DNA of 64,000 bases from Chitinophagales bacterium (GTDB lineage Bacteria > Bacteroidota > Bacteroidia > Chitinophagales > Chitinophagaceae), in contig JAFLBN010000005.1 of the NCBI GenBank assembly GCA_017303395.1, forward strand, positions 157,800 to 221,799, given 5' to 3'. Positions within the stretch are counted from its first letter, which is position 1. The number at the start of each line of letters is the position of its first letter. The position numbers and the translations under genes were made by a program. The notes below the pieces were generated by a model. The model searched no databases and was not told where the DNA came from. It saw only the letters and a program-made list of their open reading frames with translations. This document shows, piece by piece, positions 33,520 through 42,345 of the stretch.

Positions 33520-34818
33520 ATGAGAAAGAACTTACTTTTCATTATGGCTATGATGCTCTCTGTGGTGTCGTACGCTCAATACACATTCAGCGGCACGGTG
33601 CTTACATCGGGCGGCGCACCAGTTGCTGGGCAAACAGTATATGTTGTGACAGATAGCAGCATAGCTTGGAATCCCGGCACACACGGACCATTCTTCTGGC
33701 GTTCAGCTGTTACTGACGCATTTGGTGCATACACGGTAACATTGCCTTCTACTACCAATTCAGGCCACCCTATCTGGGCATATACCAACAACTGCAGTAC
33801 AGGTACACCGGCCGTGTTATCAAACTATCATACTTACGCAGGTGTAAACATTACTTCCAACTTTACAAAATGCGTTCCGGCACCACCACTGACAGATACT
33901 ATACATGGTACAGTAACATTGGGTACAGGCAGCACACTTGCTGTAGGTGCTAAAGTATATCTGATTAAAAAACATCCTGATTCTATACAAATAGGTACAT
34001 CTTGGTTCTTTACATGGAACCTGTCAGTTGTGGACAGCGTGAACACATTCAGTGCAGGTTCTTACCATTTTGTAGTATCCCGCACACGTTACGACTCGCT
34101 ATTGGTTAAAGCATTCTTGCCAGTAGGACACAGCAGCTATAGCAGCTACCTGCCAACGTACCATACATCTTCACTATTGTGGAGCGGCGCTACGGCTATT
34201 CCTCCTGTAACATCATCATTTATTACTGCAAACATTGCCCTGATAGGTGGCACAAACCCGGGCGGCCCTGGTTTCATTTCGGGCAGCGTATTGCTGGGCG
34301 CAAACAAAACTACTGCAGTGGGCGACCCTGTGCCTAACCGCCTGATCATCCTGACAGATGCTGCAAACAAACCTGTTGCTTACACATACTCAGACAATGC
34401 AGGCAAATTCAATTTTGCAGGTGTTCCTTATGGCACTTACAAAATATTCGGTGATGTAATGGGCAAAACAAGTACCCCGCTTGGCTTCACTATCAACACA
34501 TCGGCTCCTTCTGTCACAACAATCGTTTTCGAAGAAAAAGCACTGACATTCAATGCTACAATGCCAACAGGCGTATCAAGCGTTATTGGTCAGCAACACG
34601 GCATCTACCCGAACCCTGCTAAAGATGCAATCACCATCACAGGCCTTACAGCTGATGCTACTGTTACCATCTACGACATGACAGGACGCACGCTGGTACA
34701 GCAAGCAGTAAGTGCTGGCAACAACACTGTAAACATTGCGACACTGGCAACTGGCAACTATGTAGTGAAACTGGCAACAGCACAGGAAACAACTACCATC
34801 AAACTGACTAAAGAATAA
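33520..34818 (+). CDS. Secreted Ig-like protein with T9SS sorting domain (paralogue of 32057)
   Basis: 432 residues; signal peptide ends VSYAQ. Same plan as its upstream neighbour: YTFSGTVLTSGGAPVAGQTV, then DTIHGTVTLGTGSTLAVGA, then GFISGSVLLGANKTTAVGDP with PYGTYKIFGDVMGKTSTPL, and a type A sorting domain (GIYPNPAKDAITITG ... TGNYVVKL). It has its own A-rich leader after the 33348 terminator and its own terminator at 34858, so it left the ECF operon after duplication or has separate control. Confidence 0.75.
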   Translation: MRKNLLFIMAMMLSVVSYAQYTFSGTVLTSGGAPVAGQTVYVVTDSSIAWNPGTHGPFFWRSAVTDAFGAYTVTLPSTTNSGHPIWAYTNNCSTGTPAVLSNYHTYAGVNITSNFTKCVPAPPLTDTIHGTVTLGTGSTLAVGAKVYLIKKHPDSIQIGTSWFFTWNLSVVDSVNTFSAGSYHFVVSRTRYDSLLVKAFLPVGHSSYSSYLPTYHTSSLLWSGATAIPPVTSSFITANIALIGGTNPGGPGFISGSVLLGANKTTAVGDPVPNRLIILTDAANKPVAYTYSDNAGKFNFAGVPYGTYKIFGDVMGKTSTPLGFTINTSAPSVTTIVFEEKALTFNATMPTGVSSVIGQQHGIYPNPAKDAITITGLTADATVTIYDMTGRTLVQQAVSAGNNTVNIATLATGNYVVKLATAQETTTIKLTKE

Positions 34819-34857
34819 TTGAAAGAAGCGGTTTAGTTTTTCATAGGTAACAAAGAA

Positions 34858-34892
34858 GAAGCCCCTCGCAATTGCGGGGGGCTTTGTTTTTA
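34858..34892 (+). terminator. Rho-independent terminator
   Basis: AAGCCCCTCGCAATTGCGGGGGGCTT hairpin followed by TGTTTTT. Confidence 0.8.
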
Positions 34893-34970
34893 GGCAAAAT
34901 TTTAACATCCGAAAGCCAACGTGTTTCGTTAATTTCATAGTCTGACGAATAAAAAGGACATTCAACCATT

Positions 34971-35405
34971 ATGATAAAGAGACTCATGCTGGCAATACCG
35001 CTGATGATGGCAGTACACAGCTATGCCGGCGATAAAAAAACAACATCAACAGGCATACAGTTTCAGGAACTGAGCCTGAAGGATGCCATGGCAAAAGCCA
35101 AGAAAGAACACAAACTGATATTTGTGGATGTATATACCACCTGGTGCGGTCCGTGCAAGCTGCTGAAAAAAAACACCTTCCCCGATAAAACATTGGGTGA
35201 ATACTATAACAAAAACTTCATCAGCATAGCGGCAGATGCAGAAAAAGGCGAATGGATAAAATTTGCCGAAGACCATCGCGTGCAGGGATATCCTACCATG
35301 ATGATACTGGATGCAGAAGGCAAAGAAGTAGGACGCACTGTTGGCTACATGCCTGCCGACCCGTTACTGAAGTTTGGCGCAGATACAAAAGCCAAAGCCA
35401 AATAA
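34971..35405 (+). CDS. Exported thioredoxin-family protein
   Basis: 144 residues with a signal peptide ending near residue 20 (AVHSYAG). The fold is a thioredoxin with the active site TTWCGPCK (Cys59, Cys62) and the cis-proline motif GYPTM (Pro108). It is of the short thioredoxin-fold type (KEHKLIFVDVYTTWCGPCKL), probably a periplasmic disulphide reductase or chaperone-like factor for exported proteins. It stands alone between the Ig-like genes and the ELWxxDGT cluster. Most ELWxxDGT proteins here have few Cys, so a direct link is not evident. Confidence 0.88.
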   Translation: MIKRLMLAIPLMMAVHSYAGDKKTTSTGIQFQELSLKDAMAKAKKEHKLIFVDVYTTWCGPCKLLKKNTFPDKTLGEYYNKNFISIAADAEKGEWIKFAEDHRVQGYPTMMILDAEGKEVGRTVGYMPADPLLKFGADTKAKAK

Positions 35406-35436
35406 AGACTTTACAATTTTGAGATGTTTTAATGAG

Positions 35437-35469
35437 AGCCCCGCTAGTGCGGGGCTTTTGTTATATTTG
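35437..35469 (+). promoter_or_regulatory. Terminator abutting the promoter of the first cluster gene
   Basis: AGCCCCGCTAGTGCGGGGCT hairpin with TTTTG, directly followed by TATATTTG (35462-35469), a consensus -7 element. The -33 region falls inside the hairpin. The GTG start is at 35489. Confidence 0.65.
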
Positions 35470-35488
35470 AAGGCATAAAATTCACAAT

Positions 35489-37117
35489 GTGAAGAAACCT
35501 TTATTATCTGCCCTGTTTACTTGCATTCTTAGTTCTGCATTCGCACAGTATTCATTCATCAACTTCGATATAAATCCATCCGGGAACTCCAATCCACACG
35601 ATTTGGTAAACTTTAACGGAAGGCTGTATTTTGCTGCCACTACAGACTCGACGGGCGATGAGCTTTGGGTAAGCGACGGTACTGCTGCAGGCACAAAGCT
35701 GGTAGCAGATATTGATACCGGGGCCGGATCTTCAACACCACACCGTTTTACAGAACTAAATGGCAAGCTACTATTTTTTGCCAATCCATATAAATTATAC
35801 AGCACAGATGGCACAACGGCAGGAACAGTATTACTTGCCAATACGTTAGGCTATACCTACATTTCGGGATATCCCCCTACTATAGCAAGGCTTGGTAATA
35901 AACTATACTTTGCTGCAGGTGTTGCTTCAAATGAGCTATGGGTAACAGATGGTACAGTAAGCGGCACATATAAAATTACCACCTTCGCTGCACATAGTAC
36001 GCCTTCCAGCATCAGTTCTATCAGCGTATGCTATGGCAAGCTATATATCGGCGCTCCAACATCTCATTACGACAGGGGCCTTTGGATATCTGACGGTACA
36101 GCAAGCGGTACAGTATTGCTCAAAGACATGAATGGCGACAATATCATTGACCCCAGCATGTTTACAGAATACAAGAACAAGGTATATTTTATCGCATATT
36201 CCATAGCCGGTGGATACGATCTATGGGCAGCAGACAGTACAGGTGCAGGACCAAAACAAATTACACACATAGCCAGCAGGACCAGGGGCTTAGCTCCTGC
36301 CTATCATCCCGTCAAAATATATAATAATGAAATGTACTTCAACGGGTGGTGTGGTATGTGCGTAACAGTTGACAACCCACCTGGTCTGTACAAATCAGAC
36401 GGCACGGATACAGGCACCGTAGTGGTGCATCAGTTATATAACAATTATATAGACAATAAAAACCTGATTACAACCAATATCGAGTACAATAACAAACTCT
36501 ACTTTACCGTACAAAACTTTGACAGCTCCGGCCTATGGTACACAAATGGTACTGAAGACGCCACAGTTGACATAACATCAAACATTTGGCCCAAGAGCAT
36601 CCCACACAGGCTCTCTAAATACAACAACAAGCTTTTCTTTTCTGCATATGCAGCACCTTGGGAATATGAACTCTTTTGCTCTGATGGCACAACGGCCGGT
36701 ACAAAAGTATTACATCCCCCGGGCGCAAAGAAAAACGCACTGCAGGACGCTTCAGTATTTTATGGTGCTGTTGAATCGAACGGCTTACTATTTTTTATGG
36801 CAGAATATACCAATACTGGCTTTGAGCTATGGGCACTGAAAGACAGCAGTCTATCTATTGGCAACAATGCACAACCATTACCGGCAGCCATCACCCTCTA
36901 CCCCAACCCGGCAAACCACAATTTTACAATAAAAACAACAACAGTATTTAAAACAGGTAGTGTTACACTGACAGATGTAACAGGCCATGTAGTGAAAACT
37001 GAAAAGCTATATAGCAACGAACAGACTATATCGCTGCAAGGCATATCCTCGGGCATGTATATAGCAGATGTATGGCTGGATGGTAAACGGAGTACGCAAA
37101 AACTCATAATAAAATAA
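35489..37117 (+). CDS. ELWxxDGT-repeat T9SS protein, cluster member 1
   Basis: 542 residues from a GTG at 35489 (KKPLLSALFTCILSSAFAQ signal). Eight repeats, of which only the first and third keep a near-perfect core (DELWVSDGTAAGTKLVADI, NELWVTDGTVSGT); others are degenerate (GYDLWAADSTGAGP, SGLWYTNGTEDAT). The start YSFINFDINPSG is shared with member 4 (40627), showing a duplication across two intervening genes. The sorting domain (TLYPNPANHNFTIKTTTVFK ... DGKRSTQKLI) is nearly identical in DNA to that of member 2, with about nine differences in about 215 bases. GTG start and a -7 element right after the upstream terminator suggest individual control. Confidence 0.86.
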   Translation: MKKPLLSALFTCILSSAFAQYSFINFDINPSGNSNPHDLVNFNGRLYFAATTDSTGDELWVSDGTAAGTKLVADIDTGAGSSTPHRFTELNGKLLFFANPYKLYSTDGTTAGTVLLANTLGYTYISGYPPTIARLGNKLYFAAGVASNELWVTDGTVSGTYKITTFAAHSTPSSISSISVCYGKLYIGAPTSHYDRGLWISDGTASGTVLLKDMNGDNIIDPSMFTEYKNKVYFIAYSIAGGYDLWAADSTGAGPKQITHIASRTRGLAPAYHPVKIYNNEMYFNGWCGMCVTVDNPPGLYKSDGTDTGTVVVHQLYNNYIDNKNLITTNIEYNNKLYFTVQNFDSSGLWYTNGTEDATVDITSNIWPKSIPHRLSKYNNKLFFSAYAAPWEYELFCSDGTTAGTKVLHPPGAKKNALQDASVFYGAVESNGLLFFMAEYTNTGFELWALKDSSLSIGNNAQPLPAAITLYPNPANHNFTIKTTTVFKTGSVTLTDVTGHVVKTEKLYSNEQTISLQGISSGMYIADVWLDGKRSTQKLIIK

Positions 37118-37122
37118 ATTAC

Positions 37123-37158
37123 AATGCCCCACACAGTGCGGGGCATTTGTTATATTTG
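37123..37158 (+). promoter_or_regulatory. Terminator abutting the promoter of cluster member 2
   Basis: ATGCCCCACACAGTGCGGGGCAT hairpin with TTTGT, then TATATTTG at 37151-37158. GTG start at 37180. Confidence 0.65.
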
Positions 37159-37179
37159 AACTACCAAACTATTTTATCT

Positions 37180-38850
37180 GTGAAGAAACCTATACTCTTT
37201 TCAGTACTACTACTACTACTATCTGCTGCTGCTATTGCACAACCTGTATTGAAGCGATTTGACCTGCAACCGGGCAAACACTCAAATCCGGTATTTCTGA
37301 CACCTGTTGGCGGCAAGCTGTTTTTCGAGGCATCCAACGGGCCGTATGAATCAGAATTGTATGTAAGTGATGGTACGGACACAGGAACGCACAAAGTACC
37401 CAATACAATAGTTGGCTACGCACCACGTGCCATTTGCGACTATAACGGCAAAGCTATATTCTCTTATCTGGATAGTGTTCATGGCAATGAGCTCTGGATA
37501 AGTGATGGTACATCTTCAGGCACGTACATGATAAAAGACATTAACCCGGGCAAAGCCTCAGGCTTCAGCAGTTCTTTTTCTATAACATACAACGGCAAGG
37601 TGTACTTTGGCGGAAATGATGGCATCTACGGCACTTCGCTATGGTGTACAGATGGCACTGCAGCAGGCACACAAATGGTAGCAGACCTGATACCGGGTGC
37701 GGCTGATGCAGAAATAAAAGAGTTTGTAATAAGTGGTGGTAAATTATACTTCAATGCCAGCGATAGTTTTCAGGGACACATGAAGCTGTGGGTAACAGAT
37801 GGCACCACAGCAGGTACACAATGCCTGCGCAGCACTTGTGGCAGCTTCCCATGCTATAGTATGGATTCACCTACACCATGGCTAACTGCTTATAACAATA
37901 AAGTATATTTCTCGGCACAGTCTCTTACATACGGCACGGAAATATGGACATCGGACGGCACCAATGCGGGTACACATATCCTCAAAGATATTAACCCCGG
38001 AAGTGGTTCGGGCTTTAGTACAGGCATATGGACAAAGCAGCCACAAGTATTTAATAATAAACTTTACTTTGAAGGTACCAATGGCACAAATGGGATAGAT
38101 ATATGGGAAACCGACGGTACTACAACAGGCACTAGCATTGCAATAGACCTGGCACCTTTTATCGGCGCTAACGGACCTACTTTTTACCATACAGTTGCCA
38201 GCAACAGGCTCTTCTTTTTTGTATACAATCAAACGGCAACAAACGCCCAAATGATCTGCACTGACGGTACACAGTCAGGCACAAGAAGCATTACGTTTCC
38301 AGATAGTATGCGCGGTATAACATCTCCCCCTGTGGCCTACCGCAACAGGCTGTATGTACCGGCGGCGGCTAATGGCAAAATGGCATTACTCAGTTTTGTA
38401 GATACCAGTACCGTTCCGCAATATGCAAGCCACACCTACCCGATAATGGCACCGGGAAGCACACCTTATATGACGATCATGTGGCCTACAGTGTGCGATA
38501 GTTCGCTATTCTTTACAGCCCCACTCGATACTGCCGGCACAGAACTATGGATGCTTCGCGATACGGTATATAAACCAGTAGTCAATCCCATAACAATCAA
38601 TAAGATTTTGCACACAAACAACATCACCCTCTACCCCAACCCGGCACACCACAATTTTACAATAAAAACAACAACAACATTTAAAACAGGTAGTGTTACA
38701 CTGACAGATGTAACAGGCCGTGTAGTGAAAACTGAAAAGCTATATAGCAACGAACAGACTATATCGCTGCAAGGCATAGCACCCGGCATGTATATAGCAG
38801 ATGTATGGCTGGATGGTAAACGGAGTACGCAAAAACTGACAATAAAATAA
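37180..38850 (+). CDS. ELWxxDGT-repeat T9SS protein, cluster member 2
   Basis: 556 residues. The GTG at 37180 gives KKPILFSVLLLLLSAAAIAQ; an upstream TTG/ATG-type start at 37147 would cover the -7 element. Seven repeats are recognisable (GNELWISDGTSSGTYMIKDI best, NAQMICTDGTQSGT worst), spaced about 55-70 residues with some longer inserts (TPWLTAYNNKVYFSAQSLTY). A Cys-containing insert, RSTCGSFPCYSMD, near residue 225 is unusual in this family. The sorting domain matches members 1, 3, 4 and 5. Product expected at the cell surface. Confidence 0.86.
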   Translation: MKKPILFSVLLLLLSAAAIAQPVLKRFDLQPGKHSNPVFLTPVGGKLFFEASNGPYESELYVSDGTDTGTHKVPNTIVGYAPRAICDYNGKAIFSYLDSVHGNELWISDGTSSGTYMIKDINPGKASGFSSSFSITYNGKVYFGGNDGIYGTSLWCTDGTAAGTQMVADLIPGAADAEIKEFVISGGKLYFNASDSFQGHMKLWVTDGTTAGTQCLRSTCGSFPCYSMDSPTPWLTAYNNKVYFSAQSLTYGTEIWTSDGTNAGTHILKDINPGSGSGFSTGIWTKQPQVFNNKLYFEGTNGTNGIDIWETDGTTTGTSIAIDLAPFIGANGPTFYHTVASNRLFFFVYNQTATNAQMICTDGTQSGTRSITFPDSMRGITSPPVAYRNRLYVPAAANGKMALLSFVDTSTVPQYASHTYPIMAPGSTPYMTIMWPTVCDSSLFFTAPLDTAGTELWMLRDTVYKPVVNPITINKILHTNNITLYPNPAHHNFTIKTTTTFKTGSVTLTDVTGRVVKTEKLYSNEQTISLQGIAPGMYIADVWLDGKRSTQKLTIK

Positions 38851-38856
38851 CACGAA

Positions 38857-38891
38857 AAGCCCCACACAGTGAGGGGCTTTTTTTATATTTG
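38857..38891 (+). promoter_or_regulatory. Terminator abutting the promoter of cluster member 3
   Basis: AAGCCCCACACAGTGAGGGGCTT hairpin with a T-tract, then TATATTTG at 38884-38891. ATG start at 38914. Confidence 0.65.
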
Positions 38892-38913
38892 CTATAACCA
38901 CAAGCATTAGCCA

Positions 38914-40566
38914 ATGAAAAAGCTGCTTACAACCCTTCTTATATTCACTGCACCGCTGTTTCTTCATGCACAAACGCTGTCATTTAACGGAATAGATATA
39001 AACCCCGGCAAGAACCATTCCAGTCCATCAGCCATTGTTATAGCAAATGGCAACATGTTTTTTGCAGCAACTACAGCTACACACGGAAGGGAACTCTGGA
39101 TGAGCGATGGTACCGCTACAGGCACAAAAGAAGTGCTGGACATATATGCAGATACTACTAGCAGCAATCCGCAAACACTAGTTGAATATAACAATAAAGT
39201 GTACTTTTTTGCAAAAGACAACACACATGGCTACGAGCTATGGGTATCTGACGGTACTGCTACCGGCACACAACTGGTAAAAGACATAAACCAGGGATCT
39301 GGCGATGGAAAAGGCTGTGCATTCTCTCCGAAAATGATTGTATTTAATGGTAAGCTGCTGCTGGAAGCAAATGATGGTGTAAACGGATGTGAACTATGGA
39401 TAAGTGACGGCACTACTGCCGGTACGCAACTCTTAAAAGACATTAACCCGGGCATTAATAAGTCTGACATCGAAGAGATGACTATTGCGAGTGGAAAACT
39501 ATACTTCACCGCAAATGATGGCTTGCACGGTAAGGAGCTATGGGCAACAGATGGTACTACTACAGGCACGCAAATAGTAAAAGACATCAACATTGGTGGC
39601 GCAGCCTTCCCATCTTACTTAATGGCAGTAAACGGGAAGCTCTGCTTTATTGCAAATGATGGCACATATGGCTGGGAGCTATGGGTATCCGACGGATCGC
39701 CCACAGGCACAGTGATGGTCAAAGATATAAATCCAGGCCCAAATCAAGGTGGATATAAAGTACTGGCTACTGCGGGCAATACCATATACTTGCTTGCAGA
39801 TGATGGCCAACACGGAAAAGAGTTGTGGACAAGCGATGGCACTGCAGCAGGCACCAATATGCTGATTGATATAAACCCGACGGGCGGCGCTTCCATCGAA
39901 AACCTGTTACCATTCAACGGCAAACTTTACTTCGATGCTTATGATGGTAGCACACATGGCTCCGAACCATGGATATCTGATGGCACTGCAGCAGGTACGC
40001 GTATGCTCAAAGATATAGTTCCCGGCTATTATCCATCGGAACCACAAAAATTTTATAGCTATAAAAACAATGTGTACTTCATAGCATTTACTAATTCCTT
40101 CGCCATGTATCAACTATATATAACAGATGGCACAGAAGCGGGCACCATATTGGTATCGCCAGTATCTCCACCACAGCAGTCTGCGCTGGGCATTGCTACT
40201 GGCAATGGTTTTATCACATATAATTCATCGATGTATTTCACCGCATGGTTTGACGACAAAGGCGTAGAATTATGGTCTATTACAGACAACAGCCCTTTTC
40301 CAAATACCATTACTAAACAAAACACCAATCAACCAGCCATCACCCTCTACCCCAACCCGGCAAACCACAATTTTACAATAAAAACAACAACAGCATTTAA
40401 AACAGGTAGTGTTACACTGACAGATGTAACAGGCCGTGTAGTGAAAAATGAAAAGCTATATAACAACGAGCAGACCATCTACCTGCAGGGCATATCCCCG
40501 GGCATATATATAGCAGATGTGTGGCTGGATGATAAACGAAGCACACAAAAACTTGTGATAGAATAA
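38914..40566 (+). CDS. ELWxxDGT-repeat T9SS protein, cluster member 3
   Basis: 550 residues, signal peptide ending LFLHAQ. The most regular member: eight repeats, seven with a full core such as GRELWMSDGTATGTKEVLDI and GKELWATDGTTTGTQIVKDI, at a steady ~48-residue period, each preceded by (L/V)YF.A.DG. This regularity argues for a closed repeat fold. The sorting domain (TLYPNPANHNFTIKTTTAFK ... DDKRSTQKLVIE) carries YLQGISPGIYIADVW where members 1 and 2 have SLQGI. Repeats resemble those of member 6 (44266) more than those of its immediate neighbours. Confidence 0.88.
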   Translation: MKKLLTTLLIFTAPLFLHAQTLSFNGIDINPGKNHSSPSAIVIANGNMFFAATTATHGRELWMSDGTATGTKEVLDIYADTTSSNPQTLVEYNNKVYFFAKDNTHGYELWVSDGTATGTQLVKDINQGSGDGKGCAFSPKMIVFNGKLLLEANDGVNGCELWISDGTTAGTQLLKDINPGINKSDIEEMTIASGKLYFTANDGLHGKELWATDGTTTGTQIVKDINIGGAAFPSYLMAVNGKLCFIANDGTYGWELWVSDGSPTGTVMVKDINPGPNQGGYKVLATAGNTIYLLADDGQHGKELWTSDGTAAGTNMLIDINPTGGASIENLLPFNGKLYFDAYDGSTHGSEPWISDGTAAGTRMLKDIVPGYYPSEPQKFYSYKNNVYFIAFTNSFAMYQLYITDGTEAGTILVSPVSPPQQSALGIATGNGFITYNSSMYFTAWFDDKGVELWSITDNSPFPNTITKQNTNQPAITLYPNPANHNFTIKTTTAFKTGSVTLTDVTGRVVKNEKLYNNEQTIYLQGISPGIYIADVWLDDKRSTQKLVIE

Positions 40567-40571
40567 ATTAC

Positions 40572-40607
40572 AAAGCCCCGCAGATTGCGGGGCTTTTGTT
40601 ATATTTA
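40572..40607 (+). promoter_or_regulatory. Terminator abutting a promoter-like element of cluster member 4
   Basis: AAAGCCCCGCAGATTGCGGGGCTTTT hairpin, then TATATTTA at 40600-40607, one base off TAnnTTTG. ATG at 40627. Confidence 0.6.
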
Positions 40608-40626
40608 TATAATAAAACCCCTATTT

Positions 40627-42240
40627 ATGAAGAAACCAATACTCTCTATTCTATTCAGTTTCGCGCTCAGCTCTGCATTCGCACAGTATTCATTCATCAA
40701 CTTTGATATAAACCCATCAGGAGACTCTGACCCTCACGATTTAGTCAGCTACAACGGGAAGCTCTATTTCGCAGCCTCTACCCCAGCTACCGGTGATGAA
40801 CTATGGGTAAGTGATGGCACACCTACGGGCACAAAGCTTGTGGCAGATATTGCTGCAGGCACATCATCTTCAAGCCCCAACAGCTTTACAGAGCTCAATG
40901 GCAAGCTGATGTTTTTTGCCAATCCGTATTCATTGTACAGCACAGATGGTACAACTGCAGGCACACAGCTTATTGCAACAATGACAGGTGCTCCAACATC
41001 ATCATACGGTCAGGTAATAGCCAAACTTGGTAACAAAATGTATTTTGCTGCGGGTACAGATGTAAATGAATTATGGGAAACAGATGGCACACCGACGGGC
41101 ACTAATAAGATTGCAGTTTTTGCGGTAAGTGCTAGTGCTCCTTCTGCCATAAGCACAATACGTGCATGCTATGGCCAGCTATATATCAGTGCAACAACAT
41201 CTGCTACAGAGAAAGAACTTTGGATATCTGATGGCACAACAGCAGGTACTGTTTTACTTAAAGATATCAACCCAGGGCCTGTTGGCTCTGACCCAAGGCT
41301 GTTTACCGAGTTTAAGAATAAAGTATATTTTGCAGCACATAGCAACGGCAGTGGTAGAGAGCTATGGGAAACAGATGGCACCCCGTCAGGCACGAAACAG
41401 GTTACAGATCTGGTTGGTAGCTCTTCAGGATTAACAGATGGCTATTTTTTCTTGAGAGTATACAATAATGAATTGTATTTCAATGGCTACAATAGCAATA
41501 ACCTCCTTAGTCTTTTTAAAACAGATGGTACCACTGCAGGTACAACAATGGTACACCAGCTTTACAACACACCATTAGGCAATAACCTTATTGTATCATC
41601 TACCGAATATAAAGGCAAGCTATATTTTGCAGCACAGGGATTTGACAGCTCGGGGATTTGGTGTACAGATGGCACTACTGCAGGAACCACAAACATCACT
41701 ACCAATCTTCTGAAAGACAATCTTGCCGACAGGCTAATTATATACAACAGTAAATTATACTTCAGTGCATTCAACACAACTTCAGATTACATGCTCTATC
41801 ATACAGATGGCACAGTTGCGGGTACGAAAATGCTCAACTCCCCTGGCGCACTTCCAAACCCACTTACGCCACAATCAACATTCAGTAATTTCACAATAGC
41901 CAACGGTTATTTATTCTTCGGAGCTTCATTTACTTCTACAGGCAATGAGCTATGGGCACTGAAAGACAGCAGTCTTACTATTGGCAACAATGCACAACCA
42001 TTACCGGCATCTACCACCCTCTACCCCAACCCTGCACACCACAATTTTACAATAAAAACAACAACAGTATTTAAAACAGGTAGTGTTACACTGACAGATG
42101 TAACAGGCCGCGTAGTTAAAACAGAAAAGCTATACAACAACGAACAGACCATATCGCTGCAAGGCATTTCCCCGGGCATGTATATAGCAGATGTGTGGCT
42201 GGATGGCAAACGGAGTACACAAAAGCTTGTAGTGGAATAA
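40627..42240 (+). CDS. ELWxxDGT-repeat T9SS protein, cluster member 4
   Basis: 537 residues from the ATG at 40627; an in-frame ATG at 40585 lies within the upstream terminator and is rejected. Signal KKPILSILFSFALSSAFAQ and start YSFINFDINPSGDSDPHDLV match member 1 closely in protein and DNA, and the position of degenerate repeats (PYSLYSTDGTTAGT second, SSGIWCTDGTTAGT seventh) is also the same, so members 1 and 4 are direct duplicates. Eight repeats. Sorting domain as in member 1 (TTVFKTGSVTLTDVTGRVV), ending STQKLVVE as in member 5. Confidence 0.87.
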   Translation: MKKPILSILFSFALSSAFAQYSFINFDINPSGDSDPHDLVSYNGKLYFAASTPATGDELWVSDGTPTGTKLVADIAAGTSSSSPNSFTELNGKLMFFANPYSLYSTDGTTAGTQLIATMTGAPTSSYGQVIAKLGNKMYFAAGTDVNELWETDGTPTGTNKIAVFAVSASAPSAISTIRACYGQLYISATTSATEKELWISDGTTAGTVLLKDINPGPVGSDPRLFTEFKNKVYFAAHSNGSGRELWETDGTPSGTKQVTDLVGSSSGLTDGYFFLRVYNNELYFNGYNSNNLLSLFKTDGTTAGTTMVHQLYNTPLGNNLIVSSTEYKGKLYFAAQGFDSSGIWCTDGTTAGTTNITTNLLKDNLADRLIIYNSKLYFSAFNTTSDYMLYHTDGTVAGTKMLNSPGALPNPLTPQSTFSNFTIANGYLFFGASFTSTGNELWALKDSSLTIGNNAQPLPASTTLYPNPAHHNFTIKTTTVFKTGSVTLTDVTGRVVKTEKLYNNEQTISLQGISPGMYIADVWLDGKRSTQKLVVE

Positions 42241-42245
42241 ATTAC

Positions 42246-42273
42246 AAAGCCCCGCAGTGTGTGGGGCTTTTTT
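42246..42273 (+). terminator. Rho-independent terminator
   Basis: AAAGCCCCGCAGTGTGTGGGGCTTTTTT. The 72 bases to the next gene hold a weak TATCTTTA at 42310-42317. Confidence 0.8.
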
Positions 42274-42345
42274 AATGTGTTTTTCATACCTGCAACCGCA
42301 AACATAAACTATCTTTATATACCAGCATTTTAAACGAACCTACGT

